A stretch of 64,000 nucleotides of DNA from Seminavis robusta (taxonomy: Eukaryota > Bacillariophyta > Bacillariophyceae > Naviculales > Naviculaceae), in contig CAICTM010000004.1 of the NCBI GenBank assembly GCA_903772945.1, positions 124,001-188,000 on the forward strand, read 5' to 3'. The notes below the pieces were generated by a model, which was not told the origin of the DNA, made no database searches, and saw only the letters and a list, made by a program, of their open reading frames with translations. Shown here one piece after another: positions 32,212 to 41,343 of the stretch. The number at the start of each line of letters is the position of its first letter. Position 1 is the first letter of the stretch. Position numbers and translations under genes: made by a program.

Positions 32212-33890
32212 CTAACACGGCTGGCAATTTGCGACAGATGAATCTGACGCCGACAACAGGCCAGTCTTCTCTTGAAGCCCAGTGGGGAATTCCTGAATAG
32301 GCCTGTTTGCACCTCCTCCAAGAATGTGAAATACAATCCAAGCCACAAATATGGCAACACCGAGAATCCCTGTGACCAAAGCCGCCTCGTGAGCATCGAG
32401 CTTGAATCGATCCATGAGAATCCCACAAATGCATGCCATGAGTCCCTCCGACAGGTACACTAGTGCCGTTTGCACAGACGTGACACGTCCGAGCATGCCT
32501 GGAGGAGAATATTTCTGGACTAACAGCGAAGTGTCAATGGCAGTAATGTTGTCCCCCGCAGACCGGATTGCCGTGCACAAGCAGACCATGGAATAAGACA
32601 AGGATGGGACACTCATGGCGATGCAGCTGAACGCTGCCACGCCCATTCCCAATATGCAAGCCTTTTGGTGGGATGCGGGAATGTCCATGCGAGTGCAGTG
32701 ATCCGAGATCAGAGGTCCCACAATGCACCCCACTCCAGCGCTAGCAAGCAGATACCCCAGCCGTGCGGCATTGTCACTGGCACTTCTGGTGTCGTTTCCG
32801 TTGCCATAGTCAGCCTCGCTGAAAGCCACTGCCAGAACATCACATGCCCCGTAGATGATGGCCCCAGATGTTTTCATCATCACAAAGGCTCCACAGGGAT
32901 TGGATTGTAAGAATGCAATGCCTTCCATCGTCATTCGTTGGACCGTGCACCAAGGAGATTCATTGTCTTTCTGGGGCTCTCCCTCCGACGAAGCCTTCCA
33001 GTTGCCTCCAATGCGCGATAGAAGAAAAGCACTGAAAAGGTATGACGTGCTATCCACAACTTTTGTTGAAATTAGGAAAAGTGGAATCAACCAACAAGAA
33101 TCGTTGTCAGTAAAGTGAAAGAGCGAGTTGAGCTGCACAGCTATTCGTGGTAGCATAGAAAGGAGATAGAGGCATAGTACTCACGGAAACATGTACGAAA
33201 CCCAAACCATCCCACGACCAGTCCTCCCGCCGCCGAGGAAAGAGTGTACACGACCGACCAGGTTAATTCTGTGAGGGTGGTTGCCTTTTGCAAGAAATCT
33301 TCGTTTGTGGCGAGCAGTGGCAACATGGCCCACATGTTGGGTTCGTGCAATCCTGCCACGGTATACTTGAGAAATGTTGTCACGTATAGGATCCAGAGGG
33401 ATTGTAGTTGCATGGCCAAGAGGTAGAATGATGGGATGATGGCGCCAACCAAGTTAAGAAAGATCATGGCTTGTCGACGATCTTGAGTGTCTGCCCACGC
33501 ACCGGCAAATGGAGCGACCAGTACTGTCGGCAAGACCGTACAAACGATGAAGATACTGACGGCCGTTCTGGATTGGCCCGTACCATTTTCTTCTACTGCT
33601 ATTGGCGACGACGACTCTCTTTGAATCTGTTCAATGAGCGAGATGCAAGCAATATAGGTGAGCCACTCTCCAATGAGGGTGGCGGTATAGCTGATTTGGT
33701 AGAGCCTGTAGGCTCGGTTGTTCTTGATGAGATTCCAATAGGTCGCTTCCAACTTGAGAATGTTGTCTTGCTGCCATTCTCTGTTGCCTTGCTTGAGCTC
33801 ATCGACAGCACCAGGTAGTAGCGCCACTTCCTCATTATCAATTGCACCATAGTCCCTTGCGACAGGCTGAGAGGTTCCCCCCAGGTCCAT
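32212..33890 (-). CDS. MFS transporter, MFS_3-like (tandem copy 2)
   Basis: Exons 33890-33185 and 33059-32212, one 125-bp phase-1 intron (GTGAGT...AAAAG); 517 residues. The MFS motif A variant is FAGAWADTQDRRQAM; other landmarks are FVMMKTSGAIIYGACDV and LLVQKYSPPGMLGRVTSVQTAL. The intron interrupts the same motif (ACF/TCF) as in copy 1, so the duplication followed intron acquisition. The frame is open upstream to 34112, but those extra residues come from a period-9 minisatellite and an inverted repeat, so I take the ATG at 33890 (MDLGGTSQPVARDYG). The C-terminal tail again has a Leu-Leu signal (EKTGLLSASDSS). Likely a proton-driven exporter; substrate unknown. Confidence 0.82.
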
Positions 33891-33975
33891 CTCCTTGCCT
33901 TGGATATCTCCACAGAGCTTTTTCTCTGGGATAGGATGGCACGAAAGTATAAAGAGGCAGAAGCAGACAAGAGAG

Positions 33976-33997
33976 GCCCCCAAAAGCACGCACCTTA
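33976..33997 (-). repeat. Left 22-bp inverted repeat
   Basis: Exact reverse complement of 36261-36282. Read on the minus strand it contains TTAAG|GTGCGT, which could also serve as a 5' splice site in the leader of MFS copy 2. Confidence 0.9.
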
Positions 33998-34032
33998 AGG
34001 TTTTGAGTTTCAAGGGTATCATGCATATAATA

Positions 34033-34132
34033 TGTATCGTACGTATCGTATGTATCGTACGTATCGTATGTATTGTACATATTGTACATATCATACGTAT
34101 TGTACGTATCATATATATCGTACGTATTATAC
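34033..34132. repeat. Period-9 minisatellite A
   Basis: About eleven 9-bp units of the GTATCGTAC / GTATCGTAT / GTATTGTAC type. Translated on the minus strand it gives a run of Tyr-Asp-Thr triplets, which explains the long but meaningless frames here. Confidence 0.85.
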
Positions 34133-34597
34133 GCGCGAACGTGGACCAATGAGAACTCCCTTCCCTTGATCAGCAGCTTGATCAGCAGCAGCCATTTTTA
34201 AAAAGCACACCAACAACAAAAACACCACCATCCACACTTCTTCTTCTCTCCTCTTGTTGCTCCTGCTATTGTTGCTTCTGTTGTTATTCAGCTATCACAC
34301 CATCTCTACCACTACTATCAGGTACATTTACTCAGCTTCCTGCTTGTGAAATGGTCAGAGAGAGTGGCTATTCATCAGATCAGCAAAAGTTGATGTCATA
34401 TCACCCTCTCTTCTTTCCTCCCTCCATGCCATACCCAAGTCTCTCAACAATGCTTTTCACTCTTTCTCTATTATTCATAGACTGATAGAACAAGGTGAAC
34501 AAGGAAGGACACCACCCAGGAAGTCAAGGAAGTCAAGAAACAGCACATTTCCATTTCACCAGTAGATCACAGTACTGAAATCCTGTAAGTACCCTTT

Positions 34598-34770
34598 GTA
34601 TCGTACGTATGATATATATAATATGTATCGTATGTATGATACGTATGGTATATATTGTATGTATCATACAAACCTTTTGTATGATATGTATGATATCATC
34701 GTATGTATGATATGTATCGTATGTATCGTATGTACTATATCTATTATATGTATCATGTATATCATGCATA
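34598..34770. repeat. Period-9 minisatellite B
   Basis: Degenerate 9-bp units (GTATCGTAT, GTATGATAT, GTATCATAC types). It lies just downstream of GTAAGTACCCTTT (donor-like, 34585) and upstream of TTTATTCATAG (acceptor-like, to 34831), so it may fill an intron of the decayed gene at 34837. Confidence 0.75.
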
Positions 34771-34836
34771 TTTCTGTATTGTACTGACTGCAATCTTTGT
34801 TTCTGCTGTTTGTATATGGCTTTATTCATAGGTATC

Positions 34837-35498
34837 ATGGCTGAAGGTGACACTAACCCCATGGGGGACGATGCCTTAGCAGAAATGCAAATAGATGAAG
34901 TGCGCGCTCCTCCTGGCCCGGACAATTGTGGACCTTTTTGGCGTTGGAAATCTCTGAAGAGCAGCTTGTCGAGTGTGTGAAGGAAAGATTCCCTTGTTTT
35001 AAGGTCTTATGTTGATCCCAAGAAGAAGGGCAAGATTCAGCTTCATACTATCTTAGACCCACAGGATAAAGTCTACTGTCTGGACTGCGTGGCTCATGCT
35101 ATTGGTTTACCCGAAGACAAGATACCTTTAAACCCCCAGTCCCTCAAGCTTCACAAGGCAGGCACGTCATTGTACCAGCATTGCATGGGCAAGACGGGTA
35201 AGACTAAGGGTGTTAAGAAAGCAAATGTCTCAAGTGTTTTGTTGTGGTTGCACAGAATGTCCGTGATAGACGTGCTGCAGCTGCTCAACAAGAAGCAGAG
35301 GAGCAGCGCAAGATTTTGGCAGAGAAGGAGCGTGCTGCTGAGGAAGCTGCCCGTCTAGCTGAATCCGCTCGTCCCTTTCAACCAGTTGAAGCCGAAACAA
35401 TGACGGTGGAATCATTGTGCAAGCAGTTTCTTGGAAACTTCCAAAGGCTCTTTCATCTTCGTCAAAAGCAGCAACTTCGACCCGTGCCAGAGTATTAG
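34837..35498 (+). pseudogene. Decayed gene of unknown family
   Basis: After an acceptor-like TTTATTCATAG comes ATGGCTGAAGGTGACAC, opening a short Asp/Glu-rich coding stretch. Protein-like sequence continues to about 35498 but is spread over more than one frame: a Lys-rich region with LDPQDKVYCLDCVAHAIGLP, then a helical Ala/Glu/Arg-rich stretch (EEQRKILAEKERAAEEAARL). I recognise no family. The mix of frames suggests an inactive gene or undetected introns. It lies inside the inverted-repeat segment and may be its cargo. Confidence 0.35.
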
Positions 35499-36069
35499 CA
35501 CTGTGCAAAAGTGGCATTGCATCTCTATAGAACCAGCGAAAAACCCAACGTGGTGCCGCCGGAAAATAGGCAAAGGTATGACTGAATGTTTGCCATCTGC
35601 AGCTTTGCCTGATTCAGTCTGTAGCTCTCTCTTCTCCGCATTTGTTTTGAAAGTAATATCACCTGATTTATACTCGGGGTACATTCGGAAGAGCCGCTGT
35701 GCACTTTCTGTTGTCCATGCTAGTGCAAGAAGAATCAAGCCCGATCCAGTAATGGATAATGCATTCTAACCTTTTCAGAAAATGCTGCAGCACTGTCGAC
35801 TTCATCAGCCAGAGCATTGAATCAATGTCTTGAGGAGCGACACCTCTTCGTCTTTGTCTAAATCTCAGGTGTCCAGTTTCAAAATTGGCAAACAAGACTA
35901 CAAAAGCCTTTGTCTTATCTGACTGGAGCCGTGCGAGTAGCCGGTCAGCTGCTGTTTGGGCAACATCATTCAGTTCAGCAAGATAGGTATCCATATTGGT
36001 CGTTGTGACACTTTGGTGGGTGCTTCAGTTCAGAGAGATCTGGCAACTTGGAGAACTGGCGAAAATTCG

Positions 36070-36247
36070 TCATATCATATGATACATATTGTATATATTA
36101 TATATCATATATATCATATATATCATATATATCATATGTTAATATATATAATAATATTATATCATCTGATTTTTATGATAATTGTGTTTTGTATGATACA
36201 TATGATACGTATCATGCGTATGATATATATGATACGTATTGTATAGT
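36070..36247. repeat. Period-9 minisatellite C
   Basis: AT-rich 9-bp units (TATATATCA, GATACATAT, GATACGTAT types), more degenerate than array A, and followed by AACCCTT and the right inverted repeat. It lies in mirror orientation to array A. Confidence 0.75.
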
Positions 36248-36260
36248 ATAACCCTTCCTC

Positions 36261-36282
36261 TAAGGTGCGTGCTTTTGGGGGC
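36261..36282 (+). repeat. Right 22-bp inverted repeat
   Basis: Exact reverse complement of 33976-33997. It lies 321 bp upstream of the HEAT gene start and contains CTAAG|GTGCGT in its direction. Confidence 0.9.
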
Positions 36283-36603
36283 TTGTCAAAAATGAGCTGT
36301 AATGTTGAGACATGCATTCGTTAAGCCTTTCACTCGAGTTTAGGTTTTTTATTTATTCGCTCTGACGAACCTTCTGACGATCGCGTGTTGTTTTCCTCAT
36401 CACCATTCATCTTTGGAGGTTGTTGCCGTGGCAAAACCCATCATCACAGCTTCCAGCTATCGACGATTGGTGCTGTTCATTCTATTGAATCTCCATTGGC
36501 AGTGTGTGGACCATAGAATTCGTGTTGCGATACCATATTTTTCTCTATTGATCGAGAGATACCAAAGAATCCATTCAAGTCTTCTTTCCAGCAAATTACA
36601 AGA

Positions 36604-38438
36604 ATGGCGACAATTAATGCGTCCACGATGCTCAAGGTCAAGGTCCCGGCCAAGGGCGCAGCGGCCAAGAAAGGAGCTGCTGGGAAAAGGGCTGTTGGCA
36701 AGGGTAAAGGCGGCGCCATGGCTCGCCGTTCATCTATGGCCCCGGCTTTGAAACCTGCCATTTTGACCACTCCACAAGCCATTTCCTCGTTAAAGGCGGC
36801 CGAAAAGGACGAACAAAAACGACAAATTCAAGATTTCTTGCGCAAGGCTTTGGGGGCCGAAGTATTGGTTGATAAGAGCACACCTCATCAGGCATCTTCC
36901 ACCAAAAGTCGATCCGAGGGGGCGGCCGATGTCGCCACTGCTGCCAAAGAAATGGGATTGGTCTTTGTGTTGAAACAATGTGGCGTAATTGATGAATTGC
37001 AGCGCATGCTGTTTCCACAAGGGGATGTCCATGCCTTGCTCGAGAGAGGAAATGAAGACGATGACAAACCCAGTGGCTTGAAGCCAAGTGCTTCTGCCCT
37101 CAGTCTAGCCAGTATGGATGCTGACATTGGTGATGCGACTACTGCGACGAGTGTCACATCCAACGGAACGGATGCTAATCGAGGAAAAACAACACCCCCC
37201 AATGCACGGGAAGGAAGTCTTTTGATCATCCGGGCTTTGTGCGAAATCGTCGGAAGACCGGCGGAACCTTATATTGTCGGCGCCTTTTTGGCAGCGGCAT
37301 TGGATGAATGTGGTAGCAATTCCACTTCTATTCGCGGGGTAGCCGAAGATACCACCGTGGCACTCATAAAATTGGCCCATGCGTGGGCATTCCCCGCCAT
37401 ATTATGCCCACTCTTATTGCAGTCGCTTAAATCCAGTGAATGGAGAGTCAAACACAATGCCCTCGAACGGCTCGAGTTGTGTGCGTCGACGGCACCGGAT
37501 CAAGTCAATCGACTCTTGCCAAAACTCATCCCGGCAATTACCAACCAAGTGTGGGATACCAAAGCACAAGTCTCCAAAGCTGCTGGAGCGACACTCTTGG
37601 CGATCTGCATGACGGGCAAAAACCCCGATGTGGCTTCGTCCATTCCTGCCGTCGTCAAGGCCATCTCCAAACCATCCGAAACCAACAAGGCCGTTTCGGA
37701 ACTCATGGGGACCACCTTTGTGGTACCGGTGGATGCACCAACACTGTCTATTTTGTGTCCCGTCTTGTCGCGGGCTCTGAAAGAAAAATTGGCGATACAC
37801 AAACGGTCGGCTTGTATTGTCATCTCCAACATGAGTCGATTAGTTGAAACGCCTTCGGCAGTCGCACCGTTTGGACCACTGCTGGTCCCCGAACTCAAGC
37901 GAGTAGCCACCAATGTACAGTTTGAAGAAATCCGTGACGAAGCCTTGAAGGCTTTATCCAACCTGACCAAGGCTTTGGGTGAATCTTACCAAGCCGCACA
38001 AGATTCGGCAGGCGTCGACAAGATGACGGAACAAATGGGCGAAGTAGACTTGGAGCAAAAGCGAATTCAGGAAGAAAAGGATGCCGAGGCCAAGCGACAA
38101 GAGGAAATTGCCAAGAAAGAGGCCGAGGAAAAAAGAAAGTTCAAGGAAGCCATGGATGCGCAACGAGAGCTGGACAGGATTGCCCGGGAGGAAGCAGACA
38201 AAAATCGAAAGGAGGAAGAAGCCAAGAGAGAAAAACAAAAACTTAGCACAAAGAGTGCTACCGGGTAAGTGAAATGATTGACTTCGTTTCTTGGTTCTGG
38301 TAACAGTTGAATGCATTCCGTCCGACTCGCTCGCTCACTGGCTTGTTTCGTTGACTGATCATTTCCAACCTCTACAGAAAATGCCAATCTTGCGGACTCA
38401 AAAGGTGCAAGAAAACATGCCTGTTCTACGGAAAGTAG
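36604..38438 (+). CDS. HEAT-repeat protein related to the eEF3 N-terminal domain, with Cys-rich last exon
   Basis: Exons 36604-38264 and 38378-38438, a 113-bp phase-2 intron (GTAAGT...CTACAG); 573 residues. The basic, Ala/Gly/Lys-rich N-terminus is followed by HEAT repeats (about 200-460, e.g. WRVKHNALERLELCA, AQVSKAAGATLLAICM, DEALKALSNLTKAL). The repeat pattern is close to the HEAT domain of fungal elongation factor 3/Gcn1, but no ABC cassettes follow; instead there is a charged Glu/Lys helix (480-550). The terminal 61-nt exon adds KCQSCGLKRCKKTCLFYGK, a compact CxxC...CxxxC Zn-binding candidate. If the intron is missed the frame stops at 38268 and this knuckle is lost. A ribosome- or tRNA-related role is a reasonable guess; the neighbour eRF3 is also a translation factor. 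Confidence 0.8.
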
Positions 38439-39414
38439 ACGGGACACCGGTATGAAAGTCTATAGCTACAAGCTCAAGTTTCTACGAATTCATACACGTG
38501 CACCGGTACTCCGGTCAAAAGACTCCTCTAGCACCCATTTGCTAGCTGAGTGTTTTCCTGGTAGTAATAGAACTGCAGTAATATAGCAGCAACGTACTCT
38601 TGGCTGCAGAAAGTACCCTTGTCCAATATTCTTGGTTCCTTAAACGTACGGTACATGTACATGTAGTCTGCTGTGCCCAGTGCTGCTCTAGCTAGATCTT
38701 AGAGTGCTATCAGTGCCAGCTACCGGCAGCTAGATAGATTCTGGTTATGGCGCGATCCAAGCGTGTGAAAGCAAAAGCAAGTGAGATTGATGTGTGTGGA
38801 TGATGAATGAATCGAATTATTCGATTCTATTCGATCATTCCAATCGAATGATCGATTCGATTGAATGACGAATCATTCGATTTGCTTGAACCCGAGCCTT
38901 ATGTTGAACGCTATCTCTAAACTCTTATCAGGTTATGCGCCTCATACCTGACCGAGGATGAACCGAACGACGATCGCTCGATAAAGGCACGATGACAATT
39001 CCAGCCGTCCAACAACCTGTTGACCGAGACCTGAACCAACAACACCAACAAAAGCTTTGAGCACTGAAGCAGGTGGATCTGTAGGCGAAACTCCCGTAAG
39101 TCGAAGCAGATGGAAATGGTTTCCGTGGTTTACCGAAAGAATTCTGAGCGTGGCAGCCAGAGGATGCCTGCCGATTGCTGCGATGTCTCTTGGATGTTGC
39201 CTTTTTTGCTTTGGAGGGCTTTGATGATGGAAGCCTTCTGTTGTTGTCTAGCTAGACGCGAAGATACACGTTTAACCAAGAGCTCGATTGATTCTCACTT
39301 TGTGTTGTCTGGTTTCTGCGTTGGATCTTCTAGCTAGGTGGTACTTTACACAGCACACCTAAAGCAAAGGACCAAGCGAGAAAACCCAACCTAGCTAAGC
39401 GACCAAAAGCAGCG
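38439..39414. other. Intergenic region with AATCG repeat
   Basis: Contains an AATCG/ATTCGATT tract (38804-38884), a GTACATGTACATGTAG palindromic stretch near 38651, TAGCTAGA words, and the eRF3 leader. No gene supported. Confidence 0.45.
38804..38884. repeat. AATCG/GATTCGATT simple-sequence repeat
   Basis: About 80 bp of the same words (GAATCG, ATTCGATT, AATCATTCG) as the tract at 31879-31974. Confidence 0.75.
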
Positions 39415-41178
39415 ATGAATCCGGACGCGTCCTCTTGGAAGCCATCGGCCGCGGCAGCGGCATGGACTCCCGTCGGCACGGCAAGCCCAGCCCCTGCCCC
39501 ACCGGCTCCCACTCCAGCCAATACACCCGCCACACAACGACAAGAGTCCATGGAAGAATCCGACATTGATGAGAATGATCCCCTCTGGCAGGCTGTGCTC
39601 AAAATTGCCGAAGGTGATCGAGCACGCGCCGAAAAGATGTTGGCGGATCCAGATCAATTGGCTCAGTATCCAGAGATAGTAGCTCTACTAGCGGCAGGAG
39701 GAGAAGGAGACGATTGGGAGGCAGACTTGGCAGAAGAAACCAAAGAAAAAATGACTGTAGAAGAGCCACCATCAAAGCCGGAAGCGGCAAAGCCAATGGA
39801 AGTGGCTGAGGAGCCGGCAATTGACCCTGCTTCACTGAAAGAAGGTGATCCTCGTGAGCATTTGAACTTAGTCTTTATTGGTCACGTTGATGCAGGAAAG
39901 TCAACTTTGAGTGGAAACATCCTGTATTTGACAGACAACGTCGACAAACGAACAATTGAACGCTACGAAAAGGAGGCCAAGGAACGCAACCGTGAATCAT
40001 GGTTCTTGGCATTCATCATGGACACAAACGAAGAGGAACGAGCCAAGGGAAAGACAGTCGAAGTTGGAAAAGCCCACCTTGAAACAGACATCAAACGATA
40101 CACCATTCTCGATGCCCCAGGTCACAAAAACTACGTACCCAATATGATCATGGGAGCCAGTCAAGCCGACGTTGGTGTTCTTGTCATCTCGGCTCGTAAG
40201 GGAGAATTCGAAACTGGTTTTGATCGTGGTGGCCAAACCCGAGAACACGCCATGTTGGCCAAGACGTTGGGTGTATCCTTCCTCGTTGTTGTGGTCAACA
40301 AGATGGATGACCCTACAGTGCAGTGGAAAAAGGAACGTTACGATGAATGTGTCACGAAACTGCGTCCTTTCCTGAAAGGGTGTGGGTTTGTCATCAAACG
40401 AGAGGTCAAGTTCCTTCCCATCTCTGGGCTGAGTGGTGCCAATGTGAAGGATGAGGTAGACCCATCAGTCTGTCCGTGGTGGAAGAAGAGCTACACGAAT
40501 GGCGACAACAACACAAGTATCCCAACCCTCATTAGCCTGTTAGATTCTTTGGAAATCAAGGGACGCGACCCGGCGGCTCCACTGCGCATTCCTGTGATTG
40601 AACGATACACGGATCGCGGAACAATTGCCATGGGCAAGGTGGAGAGTGGAATTATCCGTGTTGGCATGAAGGTGACTTTGATGCCCACAAGGAATACTTA
40701 CAAAGTTGGTGGGGTGTGGGCGAATGAAGATCCCGTTGCGGGAGCACGACCGGGTGAGAATGTGTTGGTGAAATTGGATGGTGCAGGAGTGGAAGATGTT
40801 CGAAAAGGTTTTGTTATTTGCACACAGCCGACCTGTCGAGCAGTGGACAAAATCATTTGCAAGATACACGTGATGGATATGCCCGACAACACAAAGATTA
40901 TGACAGCAGGGTTCCAAGCGATCTTCCACGCCCATGCATGTGAAGAGGAGTGCACATTGGTCAAGATCTTCGAGACAACAAATCGTAAGAAGCTAGTTCA
41001 GAAGGGTGCGCGTTTTGCTAGCGTCGGTATGCAAGTGATCTGTATGCTCGAGTTGGCACGAACAGTTCCCGTGGAGACGTTCGAGGACATGAATTTTCTG
41101 GGACGATTCACACTCCGAACGGAAGGAAAGACTGTTGCCATTGGTATCATCACCAAGCTTCCACCTCGAAAGGATTAA
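39415..41178 (+). CDS. eRF3: Eukaryotic peptide chain release factor eRF3 (GTPase)
   Basis: 587 residues, no intron. eRF3 is the GTPase partner of eRF1 in translation termination. G motifs: GHVDAGKST (G1), GKTVEVGKAHLETD (switch I), DAPGHKNYVPNM (G3), NKMDD (G4) and SGLSGAN (G5); domains 2 and 3 follow (ERYTDRGTIAMGKVESG; LGRFTLRTEGKTVAIG). KTVEVG rather than the EF-1A version supports eRF3. The N-terminal extension (~150 residues) is Ala/Pro-rich, then acidic, and shorter than in yeast Sup35 without a Gln/Asn prion-like domain. It begins MNPDASSWKPS, close to the PAM2 consensus (LNxxAxxFxP) with Trp for Phe, a possible poly(A)-binding-protein docking site; a second AAAAAWTP follows. Convergent with the PH-domain gene, 165 bp between stops. 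Confidence 0.95.
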   Translation: MNPDASSWKPSAAAAAWTPVGTASPAPAPPAPTPANTPATQRQESMEESDIDENDPLWQAVLKIAEGDRARAEKMLADPDQLAQYPEIVALLAAGGEGDDWEADLAEETKEKMTVEEPPSKPEAAKPMEVAEEPAIDPASLKEGDPREHLNLVFIGHVDAGKSTLSGNILYLTDNVDKRTIERYEKEAKERNRESWFLAFIMDTNEEERAKGKTVEVGKAHLETDIKRYTILDAPGHKNYVPNMIMGASQADVGVLVISARKGEFETGFDRGGQTREHAMLAKTLGVSFLVVVVNKMDDPTVQWKKERYDECVTKLRPFLKGCGFVIKREVKFLPISGLSGANVKDEVDPSVCPWWKKSYTNGDNNTSIPTLISLLDSLEIKGRDPAAPLRIPVIERYTDRGTIAMGKVESGIIRVGMKVTLMPTRNTYKVGGVWANEDPVAGARPGENVLVKLDGAGVEDVRKGFVICTQPTCRAVDKIICKIHVMDMPDNTKIMTAGFQAIFHAHACEEECTLVKIFETTNRKKLVQKGARFASVGMQVICMLELARTVPVETFEDMNFLGRFTLRTEGKTVAIGIITKLPPRKD

Positions 41179-41343
41179 ATCCAATACGCATAGACGGTTG
41201 GTAAATTCTACTAAGGCTCCCCGTTGCGCTGTACTGTACCCCTACGTTGGTCGCGATGGATGTGCGTGGTTAAATGCGAGAAAACAACATACTATTAGAC
41301 TGTTACAATACAATATGTTCATGCTTTACTGGTACATTGCTAT

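Larger units (their letters stand above)
33976..36282. mobile_element. 2.3-kb segment bounded by 22-bp perfect inverted repeats, unclassified
   Basis: 33976-33997 and 36261-36282 are exact reverse complements (inner strand begins TAAGGTGCGTGC and ends in a G run plus C). Just inside each lies a CCCTT box (AAGGGTATC at 34013; AACCCTT at 36250), then a period-9 minisatellite (34033-34132; 36070-36247). The symmetry suggests terminal inverted repeats of a transposable element with subterminal arrays. No transposase and no clear target-site duplication are visible, so the mobile-element label is tentative. The alternative is that both divergent genes carry the same promoter/leader module in opposite orientation. 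Confidence 0.4.
33891..36603. other. Intergenic region containing an inverted-repeat-bounded segment
   Basis: Between the divergent MFS copy 2 and HEAT genes. It holds a pair of perfect 22-bp inverted repeats, three period-9 minisatellites and a decayed unknown gene, each listed separately. No other gene is supported. Confidence 0.6.

Noticed and set aside
33891-34112. 74-residue N-terminal extension of MFS copy 2
   Set aside because: Encoded by the period-9 array and the inverted repeat; no counterpart in the paralog.
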